DNA of 64,000 bases from Rhabdaerophilum calidifontis (GCF_008641065.1 NZ_VTRS01000002.1:186001-250000); one strand, 5' to 3'; positions 26,907-36,256 are shown, numbered from the stretch's first letter. Numbers and translations are program-made. Notes: a model not told the origin generated them from the letters alone.

Positions 26907-27662
26907 ATGGCAGAACAATCCGAGACGCCGCACGAGAGCGGGCCCCCGCGCGTCTCCGTCGTCGTGCCGATGCGCAACGAGCAGGGCAATGTCGCCCCGC
27001 TCGTCGCCGAGATCGCGGCCGTGCTCGACGGGCGCGAAGCCTACGAGCTGATCGTCGTCGATGACGGCTCGACCGACGAGACCGCCACGATCCTCGCCAA
27101 TCTCCGCGCGACCTATCCCGCCCTGCGCGTTCTGCGCCATGCCGCGAGCGGCGGCCAATCGGCCGCGATTCGCGCCGGCGTCTATGCCGCGCGCGGCGGG
27201 GAGATCGTGACGCTCGACGGCGACGGCCAGAACAACCCCGCCTTCATTCCCCTTCTCCTTCAAACGCTGCGCGGCGATCCGGCGATCGGCCTTGTCCAGG
27301 GTCAGCGCATCGGGCGCAAGGATACGGCGTTCAAGCGCTGGCAATCGCGCATGGCGAACCGGATCCGCGGTGCGATCCTCAAGGACGGCACCCGCGACAC
27401 CGGCTGCGGGCTGAAGGCCTTCCCGCGCGCGGTCTATCTCCGGCTGCCCTATTTCGATGCCATCCACCGCTTCATGCCGGCGCTGGTGCGGCGGGAAGGG
27501 GGCGTGGTGGCGCTGGTCGATGTGGTGGACCGGCCGCGCGGGTCGGGCCGCTCGAATTACGGGTTCTGGGGGCGGCTCGGGATCGGCATTCTCGACCTTG
27601 CCGGCGTGTGGTGGCTCATCCGGCGCAAGCGCCCCACCCCTGGCGTCACGGAGATCGCCTGA
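26907..27662 (+). CDS. GT2 polyprenyl-phosphate glycosyltransferase (DPM1/ArnC/RgtE type)
   Basis: A 251-residue inverting GT-A enzyme that loads a nucleotide sugar onto a polyprenyl phosphate on the cytoplasmic face. Motifs are VVVPMRNEQGNV at the start of the fold, the nucleotide-binding IVVDDGSTDET, the metal-binding TLDGDGQNNP, DTGCGLKAF, and the arginine-rich RPRGSGRSNYG near the end. One hydrophobic segment at the C-terminus (residues 220-240) would tether it to the membrane. Its product would be the donor for the ArnT-like enzyme encoded upstream. The stop codon overlaps the next start (TGATG), which implies coupled translation. Confidence 0.92.
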   Translation: MAEQSETPHESGPPRVSVVVPMRNEQGNVAPLVAEIAAVLDGREAYELIVVDDGSTDETATILANLRATYPALRVLRHAASGGQSAAIRAGVYAARGGEIVTLDGDGQNNPAFIPLLLQTLRGDPAIGLVQGQRIGRKDTAFKRWQSRMANRIRGAILKDGTRDTGCGLKAFPRAVYLRLPYFDAIHRFMPALVRREGGVVALVDVVDRPRGSGRSNYGFWGRLGIGILDLAGVWWLIRRKRPTPGVTEIA

Positions 27663-28009
27663 TGCTGATCCAGCTGTCGCAGGGGCTCAATTCCTTCCTC
27701 CACGAAGTGTTCATCAGCAATTTCACCTGGTGGGCGGCGATGGGCGTGTTCGGGCAATTGCTGTTCGCGGCGCGCTTCATCGTGCAATGGATCGCGAGCG
27801 AGCGCGCGGGGCGCTCGGTCGTGCCGCTCGCCTTCTGGTTCTTCTCGATCGGCGGCGCCGCGATCGTGCTCGCCTACGGCATCCACAAGCGCGACCCCGT
27901 GATCATTCTCGGGCAGGCCTTGTCCTTCTTCATCTATTTCCGCAATCTCGCACTGATCGCGAAGGAGCGGCGCGAGCGCGGCAGGGTCGCGGTCGAGGGC
28001 GATTCCTGA
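27662..28009 (+). CDS. Small LpxB N-terminal-domain membrane protein (LAB_N family)
   Basis: A 115-residue membrane protein with three or four helices belonging to the family named after the N-terminal domain of some lipid A disaccharide synthases. Motifs include WAAMGVFGQLLFAARFIVQW, SVVPLAFWFFSIGG and FIYFRNLALI. It has no catalytic part of LpxB. Family members often accompany polyprenyl-phosphate glycosyltransferases; here it may help to flip or hold the lipid-linked sugar, comparable to the third gene of the rhizobial rgt operon. It overlaps the GT2 stop codon by one base and ends the operon, convergent with metC. Confidence 0.85.
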   Translation: MLIQLSQGLNSFLHEVFISNFTWWAAMGVFGQLLFAARFIVQWIASERAGRSVVPLAFWFFSIGGAAIVLAYGIHKRDPVIILGQALSFFIYFRNLALIAKERRERGRVAVEGDS

Positions 28010-28044
28010 GGCGCGCCCCTTCGACCCGCCTGGACCCGCCCCGC

Positions 28045-29229
28045 TCAGACCCGCGCCATGGCCGCGAGCGCCTGGTCGAGATCGGCGATCAGATCCTTCG
28101 GCGATTCGAGCCCGATATTGAGGCGCACGGCCCGCCCGCCCGGCGCGAACCGCGTCGCGGAGCGGTAATCGGTGCAGTCGAACGGCACCGCGAGGCTCTC
28201 GAAACCGCCCCAGGAATAGCCCATCGCGAACAGCTTCAGGCTATCAAGGAAGGTCTCGACCTGGCGATCGCTCTCGGCTTTCAGCACGATCGCGAACAGG
28301 CCCGAGGCGCCCTTGAAATCGCGCGCGAAGAATTCATGGCCCGGGCAGCCCGGCAGCGCCGGATGCCGGACGGATGCGACCTGCGGATGGCCGGCGAGAT
28401 GCTTGGCCACCCGCAGCGCATTGGCGCCCTGTTCGCGCAGGCGCAGCCCCATGGTGCGCAGCCCGCGCAGCGTCAGGAACACATCGTCCGGCCCGAGATA
28501 GAGCCCGAGATCGCCATGCGTCGCCTTGAGCGCCGGAAAGGCGGCGGCATTGGCCGCAACGAGCCCGATCAGCACGTCCGAATGCCCGGACGGATATTTG
28601 GTCGCGGCGTTGATCGCGATGTCGACGCCGAAATCGAGCGGCCGGAACAGGAGCGGCGTCGCCCAGGTATTGTCGATCAGCGTGACGAGGCCGCGCGCTT
28701 TCGCGACCCCGACGATCGCCGGCACGTCCTGCACCTCGAAGGTCTGCGAGCCGGGGCTTTCCAGGTAGATCGCGCGCGTGTTCGGCCGGACGAGATCGGC
28801 GATCCCGGCCCCGATCATCGGATCGTAATAGGAGGTCTCGACGCCGTAGCGCCGCAGCACGCCGTCGCAGAAGCTGCGCGTCGGGCGATAGGTGGAATCG
28901 ACCATCAGCAGGTGGTCGCCCGCCTTCAGGCAGGAGAGGATCGCGGTCGAGACCGCCGCAGCGCCGGACGGGCAGATCACGGTGCCGGCCGCGCCCTCAA
29001 GCTCCGACCACAGGCTTTCCAGCGCCTCGGAGGTCGGGTTGCCGCGCCGCCCGTAGGTGAAGCGGTTGCGGTGCGCGAGGCAATCCGCCGCGTTCGCATA
29101 GACCACGGTCGAGCCGCGATAGGGCGGGGTGTTGACGAAGCCGAAGCTCTCCGCGGTGTTGCGGCCGCCGACCACGAGCAGGGTATCGGAATCTAGGGTC
29201 GATTTTTCTTGATTTGAGAGTTTCTTCAT
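28045..29229 (-). CDS. metC: Cystathionine beta-lyase
   Basis: A 394-residue PLP enzyme of the Cys/Met metabolism family that splits cystathionine into homocysteine, pyruvate and ammonia. The PLP lysine is K211 in NAATKYPSGHSD; PPYRGSTVVY, FTYGRRGNPT and YLESPGSQTFEV are typical of the beta-lyase branch rather than the gamma-lyases. It diverges from aapJ, and metC next to aapJQMP is a familiar arrangement in rhizobia. The ribosome site before the ATG is weak. An AT-rich -10-like TATAAT lies on the minus strand (29252-29257) about 25 nt above the start. Other activities of the family (such as L-cysteine desulfhydrase) cannot be excluded. Confidence 0.93.
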   Translation of the reverse strand: MKKLSNQEKSTLDSDTLLVVGGRNTAESFGFVNTPPYRGSTVVYANAADCLAHRNRFTYGRRGNPTSEALESLWSELEGAAGTVICPSGAAAVSTAILSCLKAGDHLLMVDSTYRPTRSFCDGVLRRYGVETSYYDPMIGAGIADLVRPNTRAIYLESPGSQTFEVQDVPAIVGVAKARGLVTLIDNTWATPLLFRPLDFGVDIAINAATKYPSGHSDVLIGLVAANAAAFPALKATHGDLGLYLGPDDVFLTLRGLRTMGLRLREQGANALRVAKHLAGHPQVASVRHPALPGCPGHEFFARDFKGASGLFAIVLKAESDRQVETFLDSLKLFAMGYSWGGFESLAVPFDCTDYRSATRFAPGGRAVRLNIGLESPKDLIADLDQALAAMARV

Positions 29230-29418
29230 AATCTTGTTCTCATTTCAGGCTATTATAAGGGATAATTTTCTGAAGAGAGTGTAGACGCCCCGCCGGTTCG
29301 GGGCAAGGGGGCATGCGCGGATGCCGTCGGTTGCGGCGGCATGCCGTCCCCGGTTGCATCCTGCCGGATTGCGCGGCCGGTCGCGCGGTCGCGAAACCTA
29401 ACCGATTGTAACTATCGC

Positions 29419-29447
29419 TTGACCTTTCGTCTTAGATCGCCTGTCAT
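29419..29447 (+). promoter_or_regulatory. Likely sigma-70 promoter of aapJ
   Basis: TTGACC (29419-29424) and TGTCAT (29442-29447) are separated by 17 bp, a near-consensus housekeeping promoter about 85 nt upstream of the aapJ start codon in the 304-nt metC/aapJ divergent gap. The remainder of the gap holds the metC promoter side and no gene. Confidence 0.5.
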
Positions 29448-29533
29448 GCCGCGTCCTGCCGCTGACGATCGAACCTTGGCGCGCAAAACCGGCGCCCCGG
29501 CGGGAGCAGTGAAACACTCGGGGAGACGAGTTT

Positions 29534-30550
29534 ATGAAAAAGCTGATGATGTCCGTCGCTCTCGGCGCGGCCCTTGGCATGGTCGCCGGCGCGGCTTCGG
29601 CGCAGACGCTGAACCAGGTCAAGACGCGCGGTGTTCTGCAATGCGGCTCGAATACCGGCCTCGCGGGCTTCGGGCAGCCGGACGCGCAGGGCAACTGGAC
29701 GGGCCTCGATGTCGATTTCTGCCGGGCGGTCGCCGCGGCGATCTTCAACGATGCCGCGAAGGTGAAGTTCGTCCCGCTCTCCGCGAAGGACCGCTTCACG
29801 GCGCTGCAATCCGGCGAGGTCGATGTCCTCGTCCGCAACACGACCTGGACGATGTCGCGCGATACCTCGCTGGGCCTCGAATTCGGCCCGGTGAATTATT
29901 ACGACGGTCAGGGCTTCATGGTGCGCAAGAAGCTCAAGATCGCCTCGGCGATGGAGCTTTCGGGTGCCTCGGTCTGCACCCAGCAGGGCACGACCACCGA
30001 ACTCAATCTCGCAGATTTCTTCCGTGCCAATAAGCTCAAATACGAGGTCGTGACCTTCGCAACCTCCGACGAGACGACCAAGGCCTATGATGCCGGCCGC
30101 TGCGACGCCTTCACGACCGACGCCTCGGGCCTCTATTCGGAGCGCCTGCGCCTCACCAACCCGGACGATCACATGGTCCTGCCGGAGATCATCTCCAAGG
30201 AGCCGCTCGGCCCGGCCTGGCGCCATGGCGACAACCAATGGGGCGACATCATCAAGTGGACGCATTACGCCATGCTGACCGCCGAGGAACTCGGGGTGAC
30301 CAAGGCCAATGTCGACGAGCAGCTCAAATCCACCAACCCGGACGTGAAGCGCCTGCTCGGCACCGAGGGCAAGTTCGGCGAGGCGATCGGCCTCACCAAC
30401 GACTGGGCCTACCGGATCATCAAGCATGTCGGCAATTACGGCGAGGTCTTCGAGAAGAATGTCGGCCAGGGCTCGCGGCTGAAGATCGCCCGCGGCGTCA
30501 ACGCGCTGTGGAACAAGGGCGGCCTGCAATACGCACCGCCGATCCGCTGA
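29534..30550 (+). CDS. aapJ: General L-amino-acid ABC transporter binding protein
   Basis: A 338-residue periplasmic binding protein of the polar amino-acid family, with a cleavable signal peptide ending GAASAQT. Conserved parts are TRGVLQCGSNTGLAGFG, the GLDVDFCRAVAAA strand, and VLVRNTTWTMSRD. It supplies amino acids to the AapQMP importer encoded downstream. The length and motifs match AapJ/BztA rather than the shorter HisJ type. The ribosome site is GGGGAGACG. A hairpin in the 274-nt gap before aapQ may set a higher level of binding protein. Confidence 0.95.
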   Translation: MKKLMMSVALGAALGMVAGAASAQTLNQVKTRGVLQCGSNTGLAGFGQPDAQGNWTGLDVDFCRAVAAAIFNDAAKVKFVPLSAKDRFTALQSGEVDVLVRNTTWTMSRDTSLGLEFGPVNYYDGQGFMVRKKLKIASAMELSGASVCTQQGTTTELNLADFFRANKLKYEVVTFATSDETTKAYDAGRCDAFTTDASGLYSERLRLTNPDDHMVLPEIISKEPLGPAWRHGDNQWGDIIKWTHYAMLTAEELGVTKANVDEQLKSTNPDVKRLLGTEGKFGEAIGLTNDWAYRIIKHVGNYGEVFEKNVGQGSRLKIARGVNALWNKGGLQYAPPIR

Positions 30551-30559
30551 GCGGCTGAC

Positions 30560-30593
30560 GCGGGAGCGGTCGGCCCCTGCCGGCTGTTCCCGC
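30560..30593 (+). other. Intercistronic hairpin between aapJ and aapQ
   Basis: GCGGGA (30560-30565) and TCCCGC (30588-30593) close a GC-rich imperfect stem-loop starting 9 nt after the aapJ stop codon. No T-run follows. It could act as an mRNA stabiliser or partial terminator between the binding protein and permease genes. The rest of the 274-nt gap shows no coding signal. Confidence 0.5.
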
Positions 30594-30824
30594 CTCTCAA
30601 TCCGGCGTGCCGGGGATCCCTTGCGGGAGGCGCGCCGGATCAATCGGAAACGGGCGGCATAAGCCCGATCCGGGTTGGTTCTGCCGGCCATCTCCCTGTC
30701 GGCAGTCGTGATCGCGCAGCGTTCGGCGCTGCCGCGAAGCGGCGGCCGACAGGATGGGGAGAGCCGGTCGGATCCGGTGGGGAGGGGTTGCGGCCTGATC
30801 CCCGATCGATGTGGGGAGAGTGCG

Positions 30825-32033
30825 GTGAGTTCGATCGATGCCCGGCCCTCCGGGGCGACGGGGAGCGATTCCCGCCCGCATGTGGCCTTCTGGAACAATC
30901 CGAAGGCGCGCGGGGTCCTTTTTCAGATGCTCCTGTTCCTGGCCGTCGGCTTCCTGGCCTATGCGGCGGCCTCGAACGCGATCGAAAACCTCCAGAAGCA
31001 GAAGATCGCTTCCGGTTTCGGTTTCTGGAACAACATCGCCGGCTTCGATATCGGCCAGCGGCTGATCCCCTACGAGACGACCTCGACCTATGGCCGAGCC
31101 TTCTGGGTGGGCCTCCTCAACACCTTGCTGGTGGCGGGGATCGGCATCGTGCTGGCCACGCTTCTCGGCTTTGTCATCGGCATTGCGCGCCTGTCGCGGA
31201 ACTGGCTCGTCGCGAAGCTCGCAACGGTCTATGTCGAGCTGATCCGCAACACGCCGCTGCTGCTGCAATTGCTGTTCTGGTACAATGCGGTGCTGAAAGC
31301 GCTGCCGGAAGTGCGCGAGAGCCTCGCGCTGCCAGGTGGGGCCTTTCTCAACACGCGCGGCCTGTTCGTGCCGGAGCCGGTTTTCGGCGCGGGCTTCTCC
31401 CTCGTTCTCGGCGCGCTCGGTGCCGGATTCGTCGCGCATCTCGGCATCCGCCGCTGGGCGCGCCGCCGGCAGGAGCGGACGGGGCAGCGTGCGCCGGTTC
31501 TCGCGATCGGCTTCGGGCTGATCGTCCTGCTGCCGCTGCTGGTCTATCTGCTTGCCGGGCAGCCGCTGAGCTTCGCCTATCCCGATCTCGGCCGCTTCAA
31601 CATCCGCGGCGGGGTGCAGGTCTATCCCGAATTCGTGGCCCTGCTGCTGGGGCTCGTGATCTATACCGCCGCCTTCATCGCCGAAGTGGTGCGGGCCGGC
31701 ATCCAGGCGGTCTCGAAAGGGCAGACCGAGGCTGCCTATGCGCTGGGGCTGCGCCCCGGCCCGACGCTGGATCTCGTCGTCATTCCGCAGGCGATGCGGG
31801 TGATCATCCCGCCGCTCACCTCGCAATATCTCAACCTCACGAAGAATTCCTCGCTCGCGGTGGCGGTCGGCTACCCGGATCTCGTGCAGGTCTTCGCCGG
31901 CACGGTGCTGAACCAGACCGGCCAGGCGGTGGAGGTGATCGCGATCACCATGGCCGTCTATCTGACGATCAGCCTCGCGACTTCGCTGATCATGAACTGG
32001 TACAACGCGCGCAAGGCGCTGGTCGAGCGCTGA
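30825..32033 (+). CDS. aapQ: General L-amino-acid ABC transporter permease
   Basis: A 402-residue inner-membrane permease of the His/Glu/Gln/Arg type. The EAA loop that contacts the ATPase is seen in YAAFIAEVVRAGIQAVSKGQ followed by TEAAYALGLRPG. The long N-terminal part with NVAFWNNP-like sequence and extra hydrophobic segments is typical of AapQ/BztB. The GTG at 30825 is chosen because GGGGAGAG lies 4-5 nt upstream; upstream in-frame codons have no such site. It is separated from aapM by 9 nt. AapQ and AapM form the heterodimeric channel. Confidence 0.93.
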   Translation: MSSIDARPSGATGSDSRPHVAFWNNPKARGVLFQMLLFLAVGFLAYAAASNAIENLQKQKIASGFGFWNNIAGFDIGQRLIPYETTSTYGRAFWVGLLNTLLVAGIGIVLATLLGFVIGIARLSRNWLVAKLATVYVELIRNTPLLLQLLFWYNAVLKALPEVRESLALPGGAFLNTRGLFVPEPVFGAGFSLVLGALGAGFVAHLGIRRWARRRQERTGQRAPVLAIGFGLIVLLPLLVYLLAGQPLSFAYPDLGRFNIRGGVQVYPEFVALLLGLVIYTAAFIAEVVRAGIQAVSKGQTEAAYALGLRPGPTLDLVVIPQAMRVIIPPLTSQYLNLTKNSSLAVAVGYPDLVQVFAGTVLNQTGQAVEVIAITMAVYLTISLATSLIMNWYNARKALVER

Positions 32034-32042
32034 GGGGGCGAG

Positions 32043-33419
32043 ATGAGCACGGAAATGTCCTCCGCCCCGCCCTCCGGCACCGCGTCCCGCGCCTATGTCC
32101 GCGCAGCGGCGGCGCAGGTTCTGCCGCCGCCGGTCGCGACATCGGGGCTCATCGGCTGGCTGCGGACCAATCTCTTCTCGTCGCCCGGCAACACGCTCCT
32201 CACCCTGCTGGCGCTGCTGATCGCCTTTTGGATCATCCCCGGCTTCGTACGCTTCCTGATCACCGACGCCGTCTGGAGCGGGGCTGATCGCGAGGCCTGC
32301 GTGGCAAAAGGCGGCGTGCTGCCCGGCGCCTGCTGGGCCTTCGTCAAGGACCGGCTGGCCTATTTCATCTATGGCGCCTATCCGGTCGAGAGCCGCTGGC
32401 GGGCGGATCTGTTCTTCCTGCTCGGCGCTCTCGGCATCGGCTGGCTGCTCTGGCTCAACGCGCCGCGGCGCGATCTCGGCCTCGTCTATTTCCTGGTCGT
32501 GCTGCCGCTCGCGGTCTATGGGCTGCTGAGCGGCCGCAACCCGCTCGCCTTCCTCGCCTATCCTTACGATCTCGTCACGGGGCGGAGCGTGATTCTCGGC
32601 CTCGTCTTCGCGGCGCTGCTGTTCCTGGCAGGGTTTCTCGTCGCGCGGTCGGAAGGGGTGAGGGCGGGCCGGGCGGCGCTCTTCGGCCTCGCGGCGCTTG
32701 TCATCCTGACGGCGGCGGGGCTGGCCTTCGAGCGCCTCTGGGGGGCGATCGGGCTCGCGCCGGTCGATACCGCGCGCTGGGGCGGGCTGATGGTGACGCT
32801 GGTGGTGGCGGGGGTTGGCATCGTCGCCTCGCTGCCGCTTGGCATCCTGCTGGCGCTCGGCCGGCGCTCGAAACTGCCGGTGATCAAGTTCTTCTCGGTG
32901 CTGTTCATCGAGTTCGTGCGCGGCGTGCCGCTGATCACCGTGCTGTTCATGGCGAACACGATGCTGCCGCTGTTCCTGCCGGACGACATCACGGTCGACA
33001 AGCTGCTGCGCGCGCTGGTCGGCATCGCGCTCTTCGCCTCGGCCTATATGGCAGAGGTGGTGCGCGCCGGGCTCCAGGCGCTGCCCAAGGGCCAGTATGA
33101 GGGGGCGATGGCGGTCGGCCTCGGCTATTGGCAGATGATGCGGCTCATCATCCTGCCGCAGGCGCTGAAGGTGACGATCCCCAACATCGTCAACACCTAT
33201 ATCGGCCTGTTCAAGGATACGTCGCTGCTGCTGATCGTCGGCATCTTCGATTTCCTCAAGGCGATCGAGACCGCGCGCATCGACCCGCAATGGGCGGCGC
33301 CGACGGTCTCGGCCACGGGCTACGCCTTCGCGGCGATCGTCTATTTCATCTTCTGCTATGGCATGGCGAGCTATGCCCGCGCGACCGAGCGGCGGCTCTC
33401 GAAAGCCGACAAGAGGTAA
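32043..33419 (+). CDS. aapM: General L-amino-acid ABC transporter permease
   Basis: A 458-residue permease, second half of the Aap channel. After a 45-residue N-terminal tail it has a first membrane block, a periplasmic loop with [15 protein letters not shown], several more helices and the standard permease core with EAA loop [19 protein letters not shown]. AapM/BztC proteins are longer than simple amino-acid permeases, as here. The gene begins 9 nt after aapQ and is followed 14 nt later by aapP, so the whole aapQMP group is one transcription unit. Confidence 0.93.
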   Translation: MSTEMSSAPPSGTASRAYVRAAAAQVLPPPVATSGLIGWLRTNLFSSPGNTLLTLLALLIAFWIIPGFVRFLITDAVWSGADREACVAKGGVLPGACWAFVKDRLAYFIYGAYPVESRWRADLFFLLGALGIGWLLWLNAPRRDLGLVYFLVVLPLAVYGLLSGRNPLAFLAYPYDLVTGRSVILGLVFAALLFLAGFLVARSEGVRAGRAALFGLAALVILTAAGLAFERLWGAIGLAPVDTARWGGLMVTLVVAGVGIVASLPLGILLALGRRSKLPVIKFFSVLFIEFVRGVPLITVLFMANTMLPLFLPDDITVDKLLRALVGIALFASAYMAEVVRAGLQALPKGQYEGAMAVGLGYWQMMRLIILPQALKVTIPNIVNTYIGLFKDTSLLLIVGIFDFLKAIETARIDPQWAAPTVSATGYAFAAIVYFIFCYGMASYARATERRLSKADKR

Positions 33420-33433
33420 GGGAGTATCCTCGA

Positions 33434-34204
33434 ATGGCGGTTCTCAATCTCAAGCCGACCCCGCTGACCAGCGCGATCGCGGTGGAGATGATCGATGTCC
33501 ACAAATGGTATGGCGAGTTCCATGTCCTCAAGGACATCAACCTGAAGGTGACGCGCGGCGAGAAGATCGTAGTCTGCGGCCCCTCGGGCTCGGGCAAATC
33601 GACGATGATCCGCTGCATCAATCGTCTGGAGGAGCATCAGAAGGGCTCGATCATCGTCGACGGTGTGGAACTGACCGACGATCTCAAGAAGATCGACGAA
33701 ATCCGCCGCGATGTCGGCATGGTGTTCCAGCATTTCAACCTGTTTCCGCATCTCACCATCCTCGAAAACTGCACGCTCGCCCCGATCTGGGTGCGGAAGA
33801 TGCCGAAGAAGGAGGCGGAGGAGATCGCGATGCATTACCTCACGCGCGTCAAGATCCCGGAACAGGCGGGGAAATATCCCGGCCAGCTCTCCGGCGGCCA
33901 GCAGCAGCGCGTGGCGATTGCACGGGCGCTGTGCATGGCGCCGAAAATCATGCTGTTCGACGAGCCCACCTCGGCGCTCGACCCCGAGATGGTCAAGGAG
34001 GTGCTCGACACCATGGTCTCGCTCGCCGAGGACGGCATGACCATGCTGTGCGTAACCCACGAGATGGGCTTCGCGCGTCAGGTGGCGGACCGGGTGATCT
34101 TCATGGATCAGGGCCAGGTTGTGGAGATGAACGAGCCGAACGAGTTCTTCAAGAACCCGCAGCACGAGCGCACGAAGCTCTTCCTCAGCCAGATCCTGCA
34201 TTGA
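33434..34204 (+). CDS. aapP: General L-amino-acid ABC transporter ATPase
   Basis: A 256-residue ATP-binding subunit. Walker A is [10 protein letters not shown], the Q-loop is in [11 protein letters not shown], the signature is LSGGQQQR, Walker B is [11 protein letters not shown] and the switch histidine is in CVTHEMGFA. These match the polar amino-acid importer class closely. The ATG at 33434 follows GGAGTATCC. It ends the aapJQMP operon; no clear T-rich terminator follows in the 91-nt gap before the convergent sulfurtransferase gene. Confidence 0.95.
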   Translation: MAVLNLKPTPLTSAIAVEMIDVHKWYGEFHVLKDINLKVTRGEKIVVCGPSGSGKSTMIRCINRLEEHQKGSIIVDGVELTDDLKKIDEIRRDVGMVFQHFNLFPHLTILENCTLAPIWVRKMPKKEAEEIAMHYLTRVKIPEQAGKYPGQLSGGQQQRVAIARALCMAPKIMLFDEPTSALDPEMVKEVLDTMVSLAEDGMTMLCVTHEMGFARQVADRVIFMDQGQVVEMNEPNEFFKNPQHERTKLFLSQILH

Positions 34205-34295
34205 ATCGGCCGGGCGGGCCGGAATCGCGGTCCGTCTCCCCGCCGGCTGATCGGTCCGGCCGGCAGCGCGGACCGGCGCATCACGCCCCTATGCA

Positions 34296-35147
34296 TCACT
34301 CTCCTGTCTGAACCGGCAGGTCCTCCCGGCCCCCCCATTCGGCCCAGGAGCCGTCATAGATCGCCTGCACATCGGCGCCGGCCTGGGACAGCGCCATCGC
34401 GATGATCACGGCGGAGACGCCCGAGCCGCAGCTCGTGATGATCGGCTTGGCGGGGTCGATCCCCGCCTTCGCCATTTCGGCGCGCACCGTCTCCGGCGTG
34501 CAGAGGCGCCCGTCGGCCGTCACGATATCGAAAGGCAGGTTGAAGCTGCCGGGCATGTGGCCGGGCCGGATGCCGGGCCTGGGCTCCGGCGCATCGCCGA
34601 GGAATCGCGCGCGCGGGCGGGCATCGACGATCTGCGCCGAGCCCTCGCGCAGATGCGCGGCGACGCGGGCGAGATCGGCCACGGTATCGCCGGCGAGCCG
34701 GGTCTCGAAGCGCGCCGGGGCCGGGGCAGGCGCCTCGGCGGTCACCGGGTGCCCCTCGCGACGCCAGCGCGGCAGGCCGCCGGCGAGGATCTGCACGTTC
34801 TCGGCGCCGTAGATCCGGAACATCCAGGCGACGCGCGGCGCGGTGAAAAGGCCGAGCTGATCATAGACCACGATCGTGTCGCGCTCGGAAATGCCCATCG
34901 CGCCCACCGCCGCGCCGAAGAAATCGGCATCCGGCAGCATATGCGGCAGGGGCGAGGCGGGGTCTGAGACCCTGTCGAGATCGAAGAAGACCGCGCCGGG
35001 GATATGCGCCTCGGCATATTCGGCCGCGCCGACACGCCCCGTGGGCGGCAGATGCCAGGAGCCGTCGACGATGCGGAGACGCGCGTCGCCGAGGCGCGCG
35101 GCGAGCCAATCCGGCTCGACGAAGGGAATGGAGGCGAAGATGGACAT
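34296..35147 (-). CDS. sseA: 3-mercaptopyruvate sulfurtransferase (rhodanese family)
   Basis: A 283-residue protein with two rhodanese domains; only the second is catalytic. The active-site loop C240-GSGVSA is close to the mercaptopyruvate signature CGSGVTA and differs from the CRKGVT of thiosulfate sulfurtransferases. The first domain shows IVDGSWHLPP and AHIPGAVFFDLD, again typical of SseA. It moves sulfur from 3-mercaptopyruvate to thiophilic acceptors. The ATG at 35147 starts at the rhodanese domain; the frame stays open upstream through a low-complexity proline-rich stretch encoded by the G-rich repeats and is unlikely to be translated. It lies 77 nt downstream of alaX. Confidence 0.92.
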   Translation of the reverse strand: MSIFASIPFVEPDWLAARLGDARLRIVDGSWHLPPTGRVGAAEYAEAHIPGAVFFDLDRVSDPASPLPHMLPDADFFGAAVGAMGISERDTIVVYDQLGLFTAPRVAWMFRIYGAENVQILAGGLPRWRREGHPVTAEAPAPAPARFETRLAGDTVADLARVAAHLREGSAQIVDARPRARFLGDAPEPRPGIRPGHMPGSFNLPFDIVTADGRLCTPETVRAEMAKAGIDPAKPIITSCGSGVSAVIIAMALSQAGADVQAIYDGSWAEWGGREDLPVQTGE

Positions 35148-35166
35148 GGCGGTCTCCGGATGGGAC

Positions 35167-35196
35167 GGGTCGGGGAGGGGCGGGTCGGGGAGGGGC
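35167..35196. repeat. Two tandem 15-bp G-rich repeats
   Basis: GGGTCGGGGAGGGGC occurs twice in a row (35167-35181 and 35182-35196) in the alaX-sseA gap. On the + strand the four-G runs could in principle form a G-quadruplex; the transcribed RNA would be C-rich. The repeat is just upstream of the sseA start. Confidence 0.7.
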
Positions 35197-35224
35197 CTGG
35201 CAAGGGCAGCGGGCGGGCGCGGCC

Positions 35225-36013
35225 TCACGCGAAGGCGATCCGCACCCGGCGGTTCTGTTTGCCCTTCTTCTCGATCTGGGTCACGCCGATACGGCCGATC
35301 TCGCCCGTCGCGCGGACATGGGTGCCGCCGCAGGGCTGGAGATCGAGGGGCGTGCGGCCGGGCTCCGCGATTTCGACCAGCCGCACGCGCCCCGCACCGC
35401 GCGGCGGTTTCACCGACATCGTTTTCACGAGGCCGGGATTGGCGTCGAGTTCCGCTTCGGTGATCCAGCGGTCGCGGACCTCGGCGTCGGTCGCGATCAG
35501 CGCGTTGAGGCGGGCGGAAATCTCGTCGCGGTCGAGGCCGGCATCGGGAATGTCGAAATCGAGTCGGCTTTCTTCCTCGCTGATCGCGCCGCCGGTAACG
35601 GGATAGGGCAGCACCACCGAGAGCAGATGCAGCGCCGTGTGCATGCGCATCAGCCGGTGGCGGCGCGCGAAATCGAGCCGGAGCGTCAGCCTCGCGCCGA
35701 GCAGGGCGGCGGCATCCGCGCCCTCGGGCAGGGCATGGCCGATCACGGTCTTGGCGGCGTCGAGGTAGCGCAGGCCGGCAAGCGGCAGGGTTTGGCCATC
35801 CGGCCCCATGATCGTGCCGGTATCGGAGGGCTGGCCGCCGGAGGCGGCATAGAACAGCGTGCGGTCGAGCACCAGCATGCCCTCGTGCAGGGCGATCACC
35901 TCCGCCTCGACCGCGTCGGCATAGGCATCCTCGCGGAAGATCAGGCGGGTGGCGGGCAGGTCGGGGGCGGCGGGGGGTGCGGACAAGGTTGGCTCCGGCT
36001 CAAGATCGGGCAT
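35225..36013 (-). CDS. alaX: Alanyl-tRNA editing protein (AlaX)
   Basis: A 262-residue free-standing editing domain related to that of alanyl-tRNA synthetase, which removes serine or glycine wrongly attached to tRNA-Ala. The zinc-site motifs are intact: HTALH (H125, H129) and CGGTH (C228, H232). There is no aminoacylation domain. The length matches the longer AlaX type with an N-terminal glycine-rich barrel (YAASGGQPSDTG). It is the first gene of a leftward pair with sseA and diverges from the ChrR-like gene; the first 20 residues are proline-rich and the exact start is not certain. Confidence 0.93.
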   Translation of the reverse strand: MPDLEPEPTLSAPPAAPDLPATRLIFREDAYADAVEAEVIALHEGMLVLDRTLFYAASGGQPSDTGTIMGPDGQTLPLAGLRYLDAAKTVIGHALPEGADAAALLGARLTLRLDFARRHRLMRMHTALHLLSVVLPYPVTGGAISEEESRLDFDIPDAGLDRDEISARLNALIATDAEVRDRWITEAELDANPGLVKTMSVKPPRGAGRVRLVEIAEPGRTPLDLQPCGGTHVRATGEIGRIGVTQIEKKGKQNRRVRIAFA

Positions 36014-36146
36014 GCGATCTTAGTCGCCCCCGCGGCGAAGGGAAGCACCCGGCAGGCCGGCCGGGCGATGCGGCAAACAGCCCCGTTGCGGAGGCGCGGT
36101 GCGCGGGGCTAATCGGCCGCATATGCGCGCCGGGAATCGCCCGGCA

Positions 36147-36176
36147 TGATCCGGTTTCGCCGAGCTTGCGTATCTT
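36147..36176 (+). promoter_or_regulatory. ECF sigma (RpoE/ChrR type) promoter upstream of the ChrR-like gene
   Basis: TGATCC (36147-36152), an 18-bp spacer, and TATCTT (36171-36176) match the promoter architecture of the Rhodobacter sphaeroides sigma-E regulon (TGATC, 18 bp, then a TA-starting -10 box). It lies about 80 nt upstream of the TTG start of the ChrR-like gene. A fit in exactly this position suggests that the gene is under control of a RpoE-like sigma factor encoded elsewhere. The match was made by eye. Confidence 0.6.
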
Positions 36177-36256
36177 TCGTGGCGCGCATTCTTGTCGTAA
36201 GGGCTGCCGGCGGTGGCATCCGGCGTGACGCCGGCCTGGGTTTGGGGAAGTTTGTC

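Noticed and set aside
29230-29533. Possible SAM riboswitch upstream of metC
   Set aside because: The divergent gap shows promoter-like sequence only; no pseudoknot pattern of a SAM riboswitch was visible.
30597-33290. An 897-codon open frame on the minus strand opposite aapQ-aapM
   Set aside because: It spans two real permease genes on the other strand and is charged low-complexity sequence.
35167-35196. G-quadruplex control element upstream of sseA
   Set aside because: The repeats are G-rich on the non-transcribed orientation only and may be simple slippage; kept as a repeat without function.
36146-36256. ATG at 36146 as start of the ChrR-like protein
   Set aside because: It overlaps the -35 box of the ECF promoter, and the 37 extra residues are unlike ChrR; the TTG at 36257 fits the family start and has a ribosome site.
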